Part shown: positions 10,259 through 18,335 of the stretch, in pieces
Layout of the letters: every line of letters begins with the position of its first letter
How positions within the stretch are numbered: the first letter of the stretch is position 1
Notes under the pieces: generated by a model
Told to the model about the DNA's origin: nothing
Database searches by the model: none
Seen by the model: only the letters and a program-made list of their open reading frames with translations
Made by a program: the position numbers and the translations under genes
From: Bacteroidia bacterium
Lineage (GTDB): Bacteria; Bacteroidota; Bacteroidia; Chitinophagales; Chitinophagaceae
Length of the DNA: 64,000 nucleotides
Reading direction: 5' to 3'
NCBI GenBank assembly: GCA_030429205.1
Contig: JAUICZ010000004.1
Coordinates: forward strand, 186,001-250,000

Positions 10259-10292
10259 ATTTCCAATTTCCTCCTTTTAGCAGATGGAAATG
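10259..10292 (+). terminator. Possible weak terminator/hairpin
   Basis: An 8-bp inverted repeat CATTTCCA (10259-10266) / TGGAAATG (10285-10292) lies just after the stop of the preceding gene; no T-run follows and the right arm runs into the palindromic repeat at 10289, so termination is uncertain. Confidence 0.3.
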
Positions 10293-10357
10293 TTCACGTT
10301 GTTCACGACACAAGGGACACTTAATACGTGAACAGAATGAACAAATGCTACTGCACT
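10289..10357. repeat. Palindromic intergenic repeat, copy A
   Basis: Left arm TGTTCACG-T-TGTTCACG (10291-10307), spacer, right arm CGTGAACA (10327-10334) plus TGAACA (10338-10343), giving an imperfect hairpin. The trailing TGAACAAATGCTACTGCACT (10338-10357) agrees with copy B at all but one base and contains the stop codon of the lipoprotein gene at 10348. Confidence 0.75.
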
Positions 10358-10959
10358 ACAGCAATAGAATCTACTTCACAGGCAAAGTTTCCGATGATTA
10401 CTTGTATCTCATCATCACGAACTGTACCAGTACTTACCCGGGGAGTAGTACCATGATACATTTTGTCTACAAGTACACTTACCTCTGCATAGTTTAGTCT
10501 TTTATAGTTGTGTGCATATACATAATACTTCTTTGTATCATCAATAGTACTAGCCAACTCTTCACTCATAAACCCGATAATATCAAACCCCAGCAAATTT
10601 GTATTAGGGTATCCATCTCTGTTCAACTCATTGTCTGTATAAAACTGTACTAAAGCCCCCTTACCGTGAGGGTTTTTCTGTACAGCAAATACTTTCAATG
10701 GTATATCTTCCAGATAGTGTAACGGCACCAGGCTATCTACCTGATGCATGAATTCTTTTAATGCTTTTTCTTTTACCAGATCGTTAGTTGCTACATTGGT
10801 GTGTTTTACAAAGAAAATGTCTTGCACTGTAGCGCCCATTTTTCTAAAAACAGGCTTCTCTATTACTTCTGTCTTCTTTTCGGTTCTGCTATCTACAGGG
10901 CCGCAAGAGACAAAAAGCAAGCAGACCATTACAATACAAGAAGAGTATAGGAGTTTCAT
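10348..10959 (-). CDS. Putative lipoprotein, unknown function
   Basis: 203 aa with a lipoprotein signal: MKLLYSSCIVMVCLLFVSC, cleaved before the Cys of the LFVSC lipobox at residue 19. The mature part is mixed alpha/beta with no motif I recognise. Its stop codon lies inside the end of palindromic repeat copy A, so the repeat defines the 3' end of the gene. Upstream is the repeat-rich gap at 10960-11380. Confidence 0.65.
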   Translation of the reverse strand: MKLLYSSCIVMVCLLFVSCGPVDSRTEKKTEVIEKPVFRKMGATVQDIFFVKHTNVATNDLVKEKALKEFMHQVDSLVPLHYLEDIPLKVFAVQKNPHGKGALVQFYTDNELNRDGYPNTNLLGFDIIGFMSEELASTIDDTKKYYVYAHNYKRLNYAEVSVLVDKMYHGTTPRVSTGTVRDDEIQVIIGNFACEVDSIAVVQ

Positions 10960-11018
10960 TTATATGTTGATTGTTATTAGTACTCAAGATATACTTAATA
11001 ACTTAAACTCAGTATTGA

Positions 11019-11078
11019 AATGTTCACGATATGGGAGACACTATAAGCGTGAACAGTGTGAACAAATGCTACAGCACT
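11019..11078. repeat. Palindromic intergenic repeat, copy B
   Basis: TGTTCACG (11021-11028) pairs with CGTGAACA (11048-11055), followed by GTGTGAACA and the tail AAATGCTACAGCACT shared with copy A. It has a single left-arm unit instead of two. Confidence 0.75.
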
Positions 11079-11105
11079 CGTCATTTGAACAATTAAACAG
11101 ATACT

Positions 11106-11238
11106 GTCGGTCATTGCGAGGGAAGTATCTTGAATGAGATACGACGAAGCAATCTCGCAATACTGTAGACAGACCATACAATGACAAGATTACCACGTCA
11201 ATATTTGACGAAGCAAATACCTCCTCGTAATGACGGAC
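11106..11238. repeat. 133-bp inverted-repeat element (GTCATTGCGAGG type)
   Basis: 16-bp ends GTCGGTCATTGCGAGG (11106-11121) and CCTCGTAATGACGGAC (11223-11238) are inverted copies with two mismatches. Inside are two small hairpins: GTATCT/AGATAC (11125-11142) and CGTCAA/TTGACG (11196-11210), and the CGAAGCAATCTCG core typical of the GTCATTGCGAG intergenic repeats seen in many bacteria. It has no coding capacity, like a MITE or REP-type element. Confidence 0.7.
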
Positions 11239-11280
11239 TATGTGTAAAGGTGTATCAACTGTATCAAAATGCGCATGCAA

Positions 11281-11335
11281 ATGTTCACCGTGTTCACGAT
11301 ATACCTGCCAACCCAAGCGTGAACATCATGAACAA
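11281..11335. repeat. Palindromic intergenic repeat, copy C
   Basis: TGTTCACCG-TGTTCACG (11282-11298) faces CGTGAACA (11318-11325) and TGAACA (11329-11334), the same two-unit arm layout as copy A. Confidence 0.75.
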
Positions 11336-11380
11336 AAAACCAGATACAGAATAAGCCTGATCCGGTTTAGTTACATGTAA

Positions 11381-11653
11381 TTATTTATCTAGCTTTTTTG
11401 CCTTATTCTCTTTGTACTTTTTAACACCTAACCCTGCACCTGCTGCAACTAAAAAGCTTAGCCCTCCATCTAGTGGAACGTCAGGCTTGCGACTTTTTTT
11501 ATCATGTCCATATGCATGTCCGTTGCCATAGTATGTTTGGTTGCCGTTACCATTACCATTGTTGCCATTACCGTTACCGGCATACATGTCTGACGAGCAT
11601 AAAACTGTTGTCAATAAAACTGCTGCAAAAAATTTGTTTGTTTGTTTTTTCAT
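11381..11653 (-). CDS. Small secreted PID-CTERM protein
   Basis: From the ATG at 11653 the product has 90 aa: a signal peptide (MKKQTNKFFAAVLLTTVLC, with a possible cleavage near MYAG), an Asn/Gly-rich linker of NGNGN repeats, then PDVPLDGGLSFLVAAGAGLG and a basic tail. The VPLDGGLS-hydrophobic-KK end matches the PID-CTERM sorting domain of Bacteroidota, in which a short P-x-(I/L)-D-G-G motif precedes one membrane helix. The processing enzyme and function of such proteins are not established. A TTG 36 nt upstream could extend the frame but lacks signal-peptide character. Confidence 0.7.
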   Translation of the reverse strand: MKKQTNKFFAAVLLTTVLCSSDMYAGNGNGNNGNGNGNQTYYGNGHAYGHDKKSRKPDVPLDGGLSFLVAAGAGLGVKKYKENKAKKLDK

Positions 11654-11840
11654 GTTGTGTGTTTTGTTGTTCTTTGTGTTGCTCTGCAAATATGCAATAG
11701 CTATACAGCCTACTGTAAAACACAGGCGCTATTAACCTGCGCTTCACTACTGATTAACAAACCATAAACAAACACAGCACAACTACAGCTGGGGTATAAT
11801 TAGCTGTAATACTGTATTGTGAGACACCTCAACTAAGAAT

Positions 11841-11896
11841 ACGTTCACTGTGTTCACGCTGTTCGTACCATACAAGTGAGAACATCATGAACAAAT
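11841..11896. repeat. Palindromic intergenic repeat, copy D
   Basis: CGTTCACTG-TGTTCACG (11842-11858) and a third partial unit CTGTTCG face GTGAGAACA (11876-11884) and TGAACA (11888-11893). It is the most divergent copy. Confidence 0.65.
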
Positions 11897-11897
11897 T

Positions 11898-11952
11898 ACC
11901 CCAATATATTGTTATCCCCTATGCAGATAGTAGGGGTTTTGTATTTTTACCC
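11898..11952 (+). promoter_or_regulatory. Hairpins in the hutU leader (possible attenuator)
   Basis: CCCCTA (11916-11921) can pair with TAGGGG (11931-11936), followed by TTTTGTATTTTT like a terminator. The same GGGG can pair instead with ACCCC at 11948-11952; another ACCCC lies at 11898-11902. The structures exclude each other and end 18 nt before the hutU ATG. Confidence 0.35.
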
Positions 11953-11969
11953 CAGAAGAAACTTAGGTT

Positions 11970-13628
11970 ATGAGCGAAACACAACACAGAGTTATTAAAT
12001 CGCCAACAGGCACAACACTGAATTGTAAGAACTGGGTGAGCGAAGCGGCTTACCGTATGATACAGAACAACCTTGACCCCGAGGTGGCAGAACGCCCTGA
12101 GGATCTGGTCGTTTATGGAGGCATCGGTAAAGCAGCCCGCAACTGGGAGAGTTTTGATAAAATATTAGAATGCCTGAAGAATCTGGAAGAAGACCAGACA
12201 TTGATGGTACAAAGTGGTAAGCCCGTAGGCATACTACGTTCTCATAAAGATGCACCGCGCGTACTGATCGCAAATAGTAACCTGGTGGGTAACTGGGCTA
12301 CGTGGGAGCATTTCCGTGAGCTGGAGGCTAAGGGCTTGATGATGTACGGACAAATGACTGCCGGTAGCTGGATATACATCGGTTCTCAGGGTATTGTACA
12401 AGGCACATATGAGACCTATATGGCGCTGGCAGACCAACACTATAACGGCTCGTTAAAAGGCACATTGAATGTTACAGCCGGGCTTGGCGGTATGGGTGGT
12501 GCTCAGCCATTGGCTATTACTATGAACGAGGGTGTATGTCTTGCTGCAGAAGTGGAAGAATGGCGCATGCAAAAACGTATAGAAACGCGCTACCTAGACA
12601 AATACAGTAATAATATAGACGAGGCGATTGACTGGGCTTTGGCGGCTAAAGAGAATAAGCAGGCTGTATCAATAGGTGTATGTTGCAATGCAGTAGACTT
12701 ATTACAAAGATTGATAGACAGAGGTATTACTCCTGATACATTGACCGACCAAACATCGGCACACGATGAGTTGATAGGCTACTTTCCTGAAGGTTTGAGT
12801 GTAGAAGAAGCTAACACACTAAGAGAAAGCAATCCTGACGAGTACTGTGCTCGCTCTTTGGATACTATGGCGAAACATGTACGCCAGATGTTGGAACTAC
12901 AAAAACGTGGTGCCATCACTTTCGATTATGGTAATAACCTACGCGGGCAAGCTAAGGATAAGCGTGGTGTAGAAAACGCTTTTGACTTCCCTGGTTTTGT
13001 ACCTGCTTACATTCGTCCATTGTTCTGCGACGGTAAAGGGCCTTTCCGTTGGGTAGCACTAAGTGGTGATCCTGAAGATATATATACTACAGATCAGGCA
13101 TTGAAAGAGCTATTCCCCGAGAACAAGGGGTTGATACGCTGGTTGGATATGGCTAAAGAGCGTATTGCCTTTCAAGGGTTACCAAGCCGTATTTGCTGGC
13201 TAGGTATGGATGAGCGCGAGAAAGCGGGCTTACTCTTCAACAAGCTGGTACGTGAAGGCAAAGTGAAAGCACCGATCGTTATCGGTCGCGACCATTTGGA
13301 TTGTGGTTCTGTGGCTTCTCCAAACAGAGAGACAGAGGCTATGAAAGACGGTAGTGATGCCGTTGCGGACTGGCCGATACTGAATGCACTGATCAATACA
13401 GCAGGTGGTGCCAGCTGGGTATCTTTCCACCATGGTGGTGGTGTAGGTATGGGCTACTCACTACATGCAGGTATGGTGATACTGGCAGACGGTACCGCAG
13501 ATGCAGACGCAAGACTTAGCCGCGTATTGCACAACGATCCTGCTATGGGTATCCTTCGTCACCATGATGCAGGTTACGAACAGGCTACAGACAATGCCAA
13601 TAAGTTTGGCTTGAATATTTGGGATTAA
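11970..13628 (+). CDS. hutU: Urocanate hydratase
   Basis: Converts urocanate to imidazolone propionate in histidine degradation. The 552-aa length is standard. The NAD-binding glycine-rich stretch [17 protein letters not shown] (~residues 172-188) and the conserved C-terminal [17 protein letters not shown] are present, together with the [18 protein letters not shown] segment that holds the active-site Cys. hutH, hutI and hutG are not adjacent; the later pathway enzyme FtcD is encoded at 52.3 kb. A hairpin that could act as an attenuator lies directly upstream. Confidence 0.95.
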   Translation: MSETQHRVIKSPTGTTLNCKNWVSEAAYRMIQNNLDPEVAERPEDLVVYGGIGKAARNWESFDKILECLKNLEEDQTLMVQSGKPVGILRSHKDAPRVLIANSNLVGNWATWEHFRELEAKGLMMYGQMTAGSWIYIGSQGIVQGTYETYMALADQHYNGSLKGTLNVTAGLGGMGGAQPLAITMNEGVCLAAEVEEWRMQKRIETRYLDKYSNNIDEAIDWALAAKENKQAVSIGVCCNAVDLLQRLIDRGITPDTLTDQTSAHDELIGYFPEGLSVEEANTLRESNPDEYCARSLDTMAKHVRQMLELQKRGAITFDYGNNLRGQAKDKRGVENAFDFPGFVPAYIRPLFCDGKGPFRWVALSGDPEDIYTTDQALKELFPENKGLIRWLDMAKERIAFQGLPSRICWLGMDEREKAGLLFNKLVREGKVKAPIVIGRDHLDCGSVASPNRETEAMKDGSDAVADWPILNALINTAGGASWVSFHHGGGVGMGYSLHAGMVILADGTADADARLSRVLHNDPAMGILRHHDAGYEQATDNANKFGLNIWD

Positions 13629-13637
13629 ATCGATTGT

Positions 13638-13661
13638 CATGCTGAACTTGATTCAGCATCC
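13638..13661. repeat. Short palindromic repeat (CATGCTGAACTTG type)
   Basis: ATGCTGAA (13639-13646), 5-nt loop, TTCAGCAT (13652-13659), preceded by GTC. The same TGTCATGCTGAACTTG core is a very common intergenic repeat in Bacteroidota and other genomes. Confidence 0.6.
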
Positions 13662-13673
13662 AGCGAAATATGC

Positions 13674-13706
13674 AAAGGGCTACTGCAGTAATGTGGTGGC
13701 CTTTTT
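13674..13706 (+). terminator. Terminator after hutU
   Basis: AAAGG-GCTAC (13674-13683) can pair with GTGGCCTTT (from 13696), followed by TTTTT (13702-13706). Confidence 0.5.
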
Positions 13707-13710
13707 ACTG

Positions 13711-13718
13711 TAAATTTG
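13711..13718 (+). promoter_or_regulatory. -7 box directly before an ATG (leaderless type)
   Basis: TAAATTTG is an exact -7 consensus, 4 nt before the ATG at 13723. Confidence 0.55.
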
Positions 13719-13722
13719 GTGT

Positions 13723-14133
13723 ATGAAATACCTATTAACTTTTTGCCTACTCATATTTATATCATGTAAGAGCAAACATGATACTCGATTAACCATCTAT
13801 AATAATGCTGACCACTCAATATTAGTATTACCTGCGTACAACTATCCCGACACAATAGATTATATTCTTAATCCATGTGTGGTTACAAATGAATCACATA
13901 TATATGAACCCAACAGTTCTGGCAATTATTCTCTACATGGGAAAGGCTGGGAGAGTTTCTTGAGCAGACTTGAGAGTAATACTGTAATGTTATACATATA
14001 CAATTTGGCCGAAGCTAAGCAACTATACTACAACTCAAACGATTGTAGCTTATTTATAGGAAAAGAGTTAAAAAGGGTTGATATCACAATGGATCTACTA
14101 AATGAAAATAACTTTACAATTACTTACCCATAA
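13723..14133 (+). CDS. Small putative lipoprotein, unknown function
   Basis: 136 aa starting MKYLLTFCLLIFISCKSK: a lipoprotein signal with lipobox IFISC, Cys15 being the lipidated residue. The rest has no motif I recognise (YNNADHSILVLPAYNYP; two further Cys at about residues 52 and 109). The ATG follows a perfect TAAATTTG box by 4 nt, which supports this start. It is flanked by a terminator on each side, so it is monocistronic. Confidence 0.6.
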   Translation: MKYLLTFCLLIFISCKSKHDTRLTIYNNADHSILVLPAYNYPDTIDYILNPCVVTNESHIYEPNSSGNYSLHGKGWESFLSRLESNTVMLYIYNLAEAKQLYYNSNDCSLFIGKELKRVDITMDLLNENNFTITYP

Positions 14134-14135
14134 CA

Positions 14136-14164
14136 ATAAAGGCCACCAAATTGGCAGCCTTTAT
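14136..14164. terminator. Bidirectional terminator between the lipoprotein gene and fumC
   Basis: ATAAAGGC (14136-14143) and GCCTTTAT (14157-14164) form a perfect 8-bp stem between two convergent genes. Confidence 0.65.
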
Positions 14165-14187
14165 ATAGGTATATAATATTGTTCAAC

Positions 14188-15591
14188 TTAAGAAGGTAAC
14201 TCACCTACCATATCTTCTGGCTTCACCCACTCGTCAAACTCCTCTGCTGTTAAATAGCCAAGCTCCACTGCAGTTTCCTTAAGTGTTTGTCCTTTTTGGT
14301 GTGCTGTTTGCGCTATCTCTGCCGCTTTGTAATAACCTATCTTGGTGTTTAAAGAAGTTACCAACATTAGTGAATTATTCAGATGGTTAGTGATGTTCTC
14401 TTTAATCGGCTCTAAACCAACCGCACAGTTATCGTTGAACGATACACAACCATCACCTATTAATCTTGCACTGTGCAAGAAGTTATAGATCATCATTGGT
14501 TTGAACACGTTCAGCTCAAAATGCCCTGTTGCACCACCTACATTAATAGCAACATCATTACCCAATACCTGTGCGGCTAACATGGTCAACGCCTCACTTT
14601 GTGTTGGGTTAACTTTACCCGGCATAATAGATGAGCCAGGCTCATTACTTGGTATAGATATTTCACCAATACCGCTACGTGGTCCAGAGCTCAACATACG
14701 AATGTCGTTACCTATTTTCATTAAGCTCACCGCAACTGTCTTCAATGCACCATGTGCTTCTACAATAGCATCGTGTGCAGCAAGGCTTTCAAATTTATTC
14801 TCGGCTGTTACAAATGGCAACCCTGTAAGCTCTGCTATTTTTGCAGCTACTTTCTCAGAATATCCTTCAGGTGTATTGATACCTGTACCTACTGCTGTAC
14901 CCCCTAGAGCTAACTCAGAAAGGTGTGGTAATGTATTTTTGATGGCCTTAATACCATGGTTTAGTTGAGAAACATAACCGCTCAGCTCTTGTCCCAGCGT
15001 TAATGGTGTAGCATCCATAAAGTGAGTACGACCGATCTTCACCACGTTCATATACTCTTTGCTTTTAGCAGCTAGTGTATCTCGTAGTTTTTCGATGCCC
15101 GGTATGGTTACCTCCATCAATATTTTATACGCAGCAATATGCATTGCTGTAGGGAATGTATCGTTAGAAGACTGTGATTTGTTCACATCATCATTCGGGT
15201 GTATGAACTTTTCTTTATCTGTAAGGCTACCACCATTCAGTACATGTGCACGGTAAGCGATCACCTCGTTATTATTCATGTTAGATTGTGTACCCGACCC
15301 CGTTTGCCATACTACTAACGGAAACTGATCGTCCAGCTTACCTTCCAATATCTCGTCACACACTTTACCTATCAGCTCAGACTTTTCAGCAGGTAAAACG
15401 CCACAATCTGTGTTTGTTAAAGCCGCCGCCTTTTTCAAATACGCAAATGCACGGATGATCTCCATCGGCATTTTATTGGTGTCTGCAGCAATTTTAAAGT
15501 TCTCTATAGAGCGTTGTGTTTGCGCGCCATAGTAGGCATCTTTAGGCACCTTTACTTCGCCAAGGGTGTCTTTCTCAATACGAAAGTCCAT
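14188..15591 (-). CDS. fumC: Class II fumarate hydratase
   Basis: Iron-free fumarase of the TCA cycle (fumarate to malate). The 467-aa length is normal for FumC. The superfamily signature [11 protein letters not shown] sits at 319-329; [14 protein letters not shown] (97-110), [11 protein letters not shown] and [10 protein letters not shown] (187-196, catalytic His190) are also intact. Aspartase shares much of this, but the length and these segments fit fumarase. The promoter on the minus strand is TACCTTTG (bases 15633-15640), about 42 nt before the ATG. Confidence 0.96.
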   Translation of the reverse strand: MDFRIEKDTLGEVKVPKDAYYGAQTQRSIENFKIAADTNKMPMEIIRAFAYLKKAAALTNTDCGVLPAEKSELIGKVCDEILEGKLDDQFPLVVWQTGSGTQSNMNNNEVIAYRAHVLNGGSLTDKEKFIHPNDDVNKSQSSNDTFPTAMHIAAYKILMEVTIPGIEKLRDTLAAKSKEYMNVVKIGRTHFMDATPLTLGQELSGYVSQLNHGIKAIKNTLPHLSELALGGTAVGTGINTPEGYSEKVAAKIAELTGLPFVTAENKFESLAAHDAIVEAHGALKTVAVSLMKIGNDIRMLSSGPRSGIGEISIPSNEPGSSIMPGKVNPTQSEALTMLAAQVLGNDVAINVGGATGHFELNVFKPMMIYNFLHSARLIGDGCVSFNDNCAVGLEPIKENITNHLNNSLMLVTSLNTKIGYYKAAEIAQTAHQKGQTLKETAVELGYLTAEEFDEWVKPEDMVGELPS

Positions 15592-15632
15592 ATCTAATAT
15601 TTTGTTGATTTGTAAAAATGAATAATACGGCG

Positions 15633-15640
15633 CAAAGGTA
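15633..15640 (-). promoter_or_regulatory. -7 box of fumC
   Basis: CAAAGGTA on the plus strand is TACCTTTG on the minus strand, the same box as for fusA. No clear TTG is seen at -33. Confidence 0.5.
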
Positions 15641-15680
15641 TTAAATGAATTTCATTCTGAACGATGTATATAATTATCTG

Positions 15681-15688
15681 TATTTTTG
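15681..15688 (+). promoter_or_regulatory. -7 box directly before a GTG start (leaderless type)
   Basis: TATTTTTG lies 4 nt before the GTG at 15693, which is in frame with the peroxidase gene; this decides the start. Confidence 0.6.
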
Positions 15689-15692
15689 CCTT

Positions 15693-16637
15693 GTGAAAGC
15701 CGTTTACATCACAACTATGGTTTGCGCTGTAGCTGTATTGGTATCTTTCTCGGTACCAAATGAAGAAAATGAAAAACTAACTAAAGAAAAGCTGGGAGAA
15801 ATGCTTTTCTTCGATCCCATTCTTTCGGAAGATTATAGTATCAGTTGTGCATCCTGCCACAAACCGGAGTTTGCTTTTGCTGACACATCAGCATTTAGCG
15901 TTGGGGTACATGGGCGTCTGGGCAATAGAAATACACCTTCTGCCATGAATGTAGCATCTCGCGATGCATTGTTTTGGGATGGGCGTGCAGCTACGCTCGC
16001 AGAGCAGGCGTTAGGGCCTATAGAAAACCCTGTAGAAATGAACCTGCCTATTAAAGAAGCTATTAGCAGATTAAACAGCAGCAAATACAAAGAACTATTT
16101 ATAGAAGTTTACGGCTCAGCTCCGGACAAAGAAAACCTGGGTGATGCTCTCGCTGCTTTTGAAGAAACACTGGAAACATCAGACACTCCTAACGACAGGT
16201 GGCTGAATGATGAGCCGGGGGGCATGACTGCTCAACAGGAGCGAGGCAGGGAAATATTCAGAGTAAAAGGCAAATGCTTTGAGTGTCATTTTACGCCTGA
16301 CTTTACAGGAGACGAATTCAGGAACATAGGGCTGTTTAATGGCAGGGAGTATAACGACTCCGGCAGATACAGCGTAACGCACAACCCCGAAGATATTGGC
16401 AATTTTAAAGTACCGGGATTGAGGAATGTAGCAGTAACAGCTCCGTACATGCACGACGGCAGCATGAAAACACTACGCGAAGTAATTGATTATTACGACC
16501 AGCCACATACACTGGTACCCGATGCTCTAACAAGAGATAGCCTGCTGCGCGAGCCGCTTAACCTGACAGAACAAGAGAAGCAAGACCTGGAAGCTTTTCT
16601 GCATGCACTTACAGACGACAGATTTGTAAAAAAGTAG
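15693..16637 (+). CDS. Di-haem cytochrome c peroxidase (MauG/CcpA family)
   Basis: Periplasmic di-haem c-type peroxidase that reduces H2O2 with electrons from the respiratory chain, or a MauG-like relative. From the GTG at 15693 the protein has 314 aa: a signal peptide (MKAVYITTMVCAVAVLVSFS), a first haem site CASCH (52-56), FWDGRAATLAEQALGPIENP typical of the family, a second haem site CFECH (195-199), and the distal methionine region APYMHDGSMKTL. An upstream ATG at 15645 adds 16 residues that overlap the promoter box and spoil the signal peptide, so GTG is preferred. It needs the cytochrome c maturation genes, some of which are at 44-46 kb. Confidence 0.88.
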   Translation: MKAVYITTMVCAVAVLVSFSVPNEENEKLTKEKLGEMLFFDPILSEDYSISCASCHKPEFAFADTSAFSVGVHGRLGNRNTPSAMNVASRDALFWDGRAATLAEQALGPIENPVEMNLPIKEAISRLNSSKYKELFIEVYGSAPDKENLGDALAAFEETLETSDTPNDRWLNDEPGGMTAQQERGREIFRVKGKCFECHFTPDFTGDEFRNIGLFNGREYNDSGRYSVTHNPEDIGNFKVPGLRNVAVTAPYMHDGSMKTLREVIDYYDQPHTLVPDALTRDSLLREPLNLTEQEKQDLEAFLHALTDDRFVKK

Positions 16638-16688
16638 TTGCTACCATTTTTCCGATGGGTAAGCTATCTTGCACCAAAATATTTTTTA

Positions 16689-18332
16689 ATGAAAAACCTA
16701 CTTATAGCCCTATTCTGTAGCCTGGGCTGCATTACAGCCAGTGCACAAGTATACGATATTGAATACAGTGCCTCTTTTGACGAACCAAACGACGGTTGGA
16801 ACAAACTTCTACAGCTCTCTAACGGTAACACATTTTACCTCCAATTCACTAAAAAGAAGGGAATTGAGGTATACGTTTACAATAAAGAAAGAAAACTAAC
16901 CGCTCAAAAAACCATTGAAGGTAAACTCTGGAATGAGAAAGACATTAACTCTACCAGCATCGAGGGTATCTACGAGATCAAAGGCATACCCGTTATCTTT
17001 TTAGCACAAATAGTAAAAAGGGTGCCAACCCTGTTCCGCCTAAGGCTCGACCCCAATACAGGCGCTATTAAAGAAGAGAAAAAGATTGCTACACTTCAAA
17101 AATACAAGCCGGGTGCTGGCATTGCCATGAACTTTGGCGTGAAGAAGCCCGACTTCTTTGTAGAGAAAGCAGCCAATAGCGATAACTACGCCGTGATCAA
17201 CTTCAACACCTTTGCTCATGAAAGTGATGAAAGAATTGAGGTAATACACTTTAGCGACACACACCAAGAGTTAAGCAGAGCTAAATACGACTCTCATGGA
17301 TATAAATACCTGAACTATATGGGTATGACCGTATTAGACGACAAGAGCGTTTTTGTGGCTGCATATGGTTACCATACAAAAGCATCAGGTTTAGGTAAAG
17401 GCGGGCAAGACTCCAGGATCATTATATCTAAACTGAGCAAAGGGAGCAGCGAATTCAAGTACAAAATAATTGAGTTTTCTGACGACTTTAAAGACACTAA
17501 GGGTATTATGAAGTACAACCCGGGATCTAATATGCTTCAATTATTAACCCTTACGTTCATCAACAGTAAAGGCCGTTTCATGGGAGGTACCCGAACATCA
17601 TATGTAGCCTTATTAAGCCATATCGACCCTGAATCGCTTTTCATAGTTAGCACAAAGCCTTTAAAAACTGAAAAGGCCAGAGCATTCATCAAAAGAAAAT
17701 ACGACTATAATAAGCCTGTAGGTTTATTACCTCAGGATATGATCATCAACCAGGATAACTCAACTACTATCATCTCTGAGGAAATGATACAAACCATATC
17801 CACTACCAACGGTGCTGTAACCAGCGTACAAACTACATTGGGTGCAACTACCATCACAGAGTTTAACGAGAAGGGAGAAGAACAGGAAGGTATTGCGGTA
17901 TTGAAGTCGCAGGTAACACCGGGTTTATTCGACGCCTTCTACTCTGCAGACAGGGCAAAAGGGAAATGGGCATATATACAGAATGGCGTAAAGATGAACA
18001 TCAGAAACTCATACATGTCTTTCGATTACATCAACACAGAAAACGGCAAGTATATATTGTACAACGATTATCCTGAAAACTATCATGCCGATGATAAAAG
18101 GAAAAAGAAAACTATATCATCTATCAGTACCACAAACACGGTATGCTATAAAATGAAGTATGCAGGGTATGATATGATGACACTCTTTGGCACTGTGCCT
18201 GATAATGAATCAAAATTCTCATTCATAGAGTCGTCTAACTTTAACCAAAGCACCAATACCTATGCGGTAATTATGATGCACCGTGTTAAAAGAAAGAAAG
18301 AAGCTAAAATAGCCTGGATGAAATTCAAATAA
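16689..18332 (+). CDS. Secreted protein of unknown function
   Basis: The preferred ATG at 16689 gives 547 aa beginning with a clear signal peptide, MKNLLIALFCSLGCITASAQ; a start 51 nt upstream would bury it. The mature part is beta-rich with many Lys/Tyr residues (YNKERKLTAQKTIEGK, FRLRLDPNTGAIKEEKKI), reminiscent of a propeller-like scaffold, but I recognise no catalytic motif and no T9SS tail. It lies 51 bp after the peroxidase gene. Its terminator is inside the 3' end of the convergent gene. Confidence 0.7.
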   Translation: MKNLLIALFCSLGCITASAQVYDIEYSASFDEPNDGWNKLLQLSNGNTFYLQFTKKKGIEVYVYNKERKLTAQKTIEGKLWNEKDINSTSIEGIYEIKGIPVIFLAQIVKRVPTLFRLRLDPNTGAIKEEKKIATLQKYKPGAGIAMNFGVKKPDFFVEKAANSDNYAVINFNTFAHESDERIEVIHFSDTHQELSRAKYDSHGYKYLNYMGMTVLDDKSVFVAAYGYHTKASGLGKGGQDSRIIISKLSKGSSEFKYKIIEFSDDFKDTKGIMKYNPGSNMLQLLTLTFINSKGRFMGGTRTSYVALLSHIDPESLFIVSTKPLKTEKARAFIKRKYDYNKPVGLLPQDMIINQDNSTTIISEEMIQTISTTNGAVTSVQTTLGATTITEFNEKGEEQEGIAVLKSQVTPGLFDAFYSADRAKGKWAYIQNGVKMNIRNSYMSFDYINTENGKYILYNDYPENYHADDKRKKKTISSISTTNTVCYKMKYAGYDMMTLFGTVPDNESKFSFIESSNFNQSTNTYAVIMMHRVKRKKEAKIAWMKFK

Positions 18333-18335
18333 ACA

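Larger units (their letters stand above)
10960..11380. other. Gene-free, repeat-rich stretch
   Basis: No convincing coding sequence. It holds palindromic repeat copies B and C and a 133-bp inverted-repeat element between them. Short open frames here run through the repeats and look accidental. Confidence 0.7.
11654..11969. other. Intergenic stretch before hutU
   Basis: About 315 bp without a gene. It contains palindromic repeat copy D (11841-11896) and the hairpin set of the hutU leader (11898-11952). Confidence 0.6.

Noticed and set aside
11041..11316. Short open frames across the repeat zone on both strands
   Set aside because: They run through inverted repeats, have no recognisable protein features and no start signals; the repeats explain the openness.
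10289..11896. CRISPR array
   Set aside because: Copies are only four, differ in length, are palindromic and lie around genes with irregular spacing; no cas genes are near.
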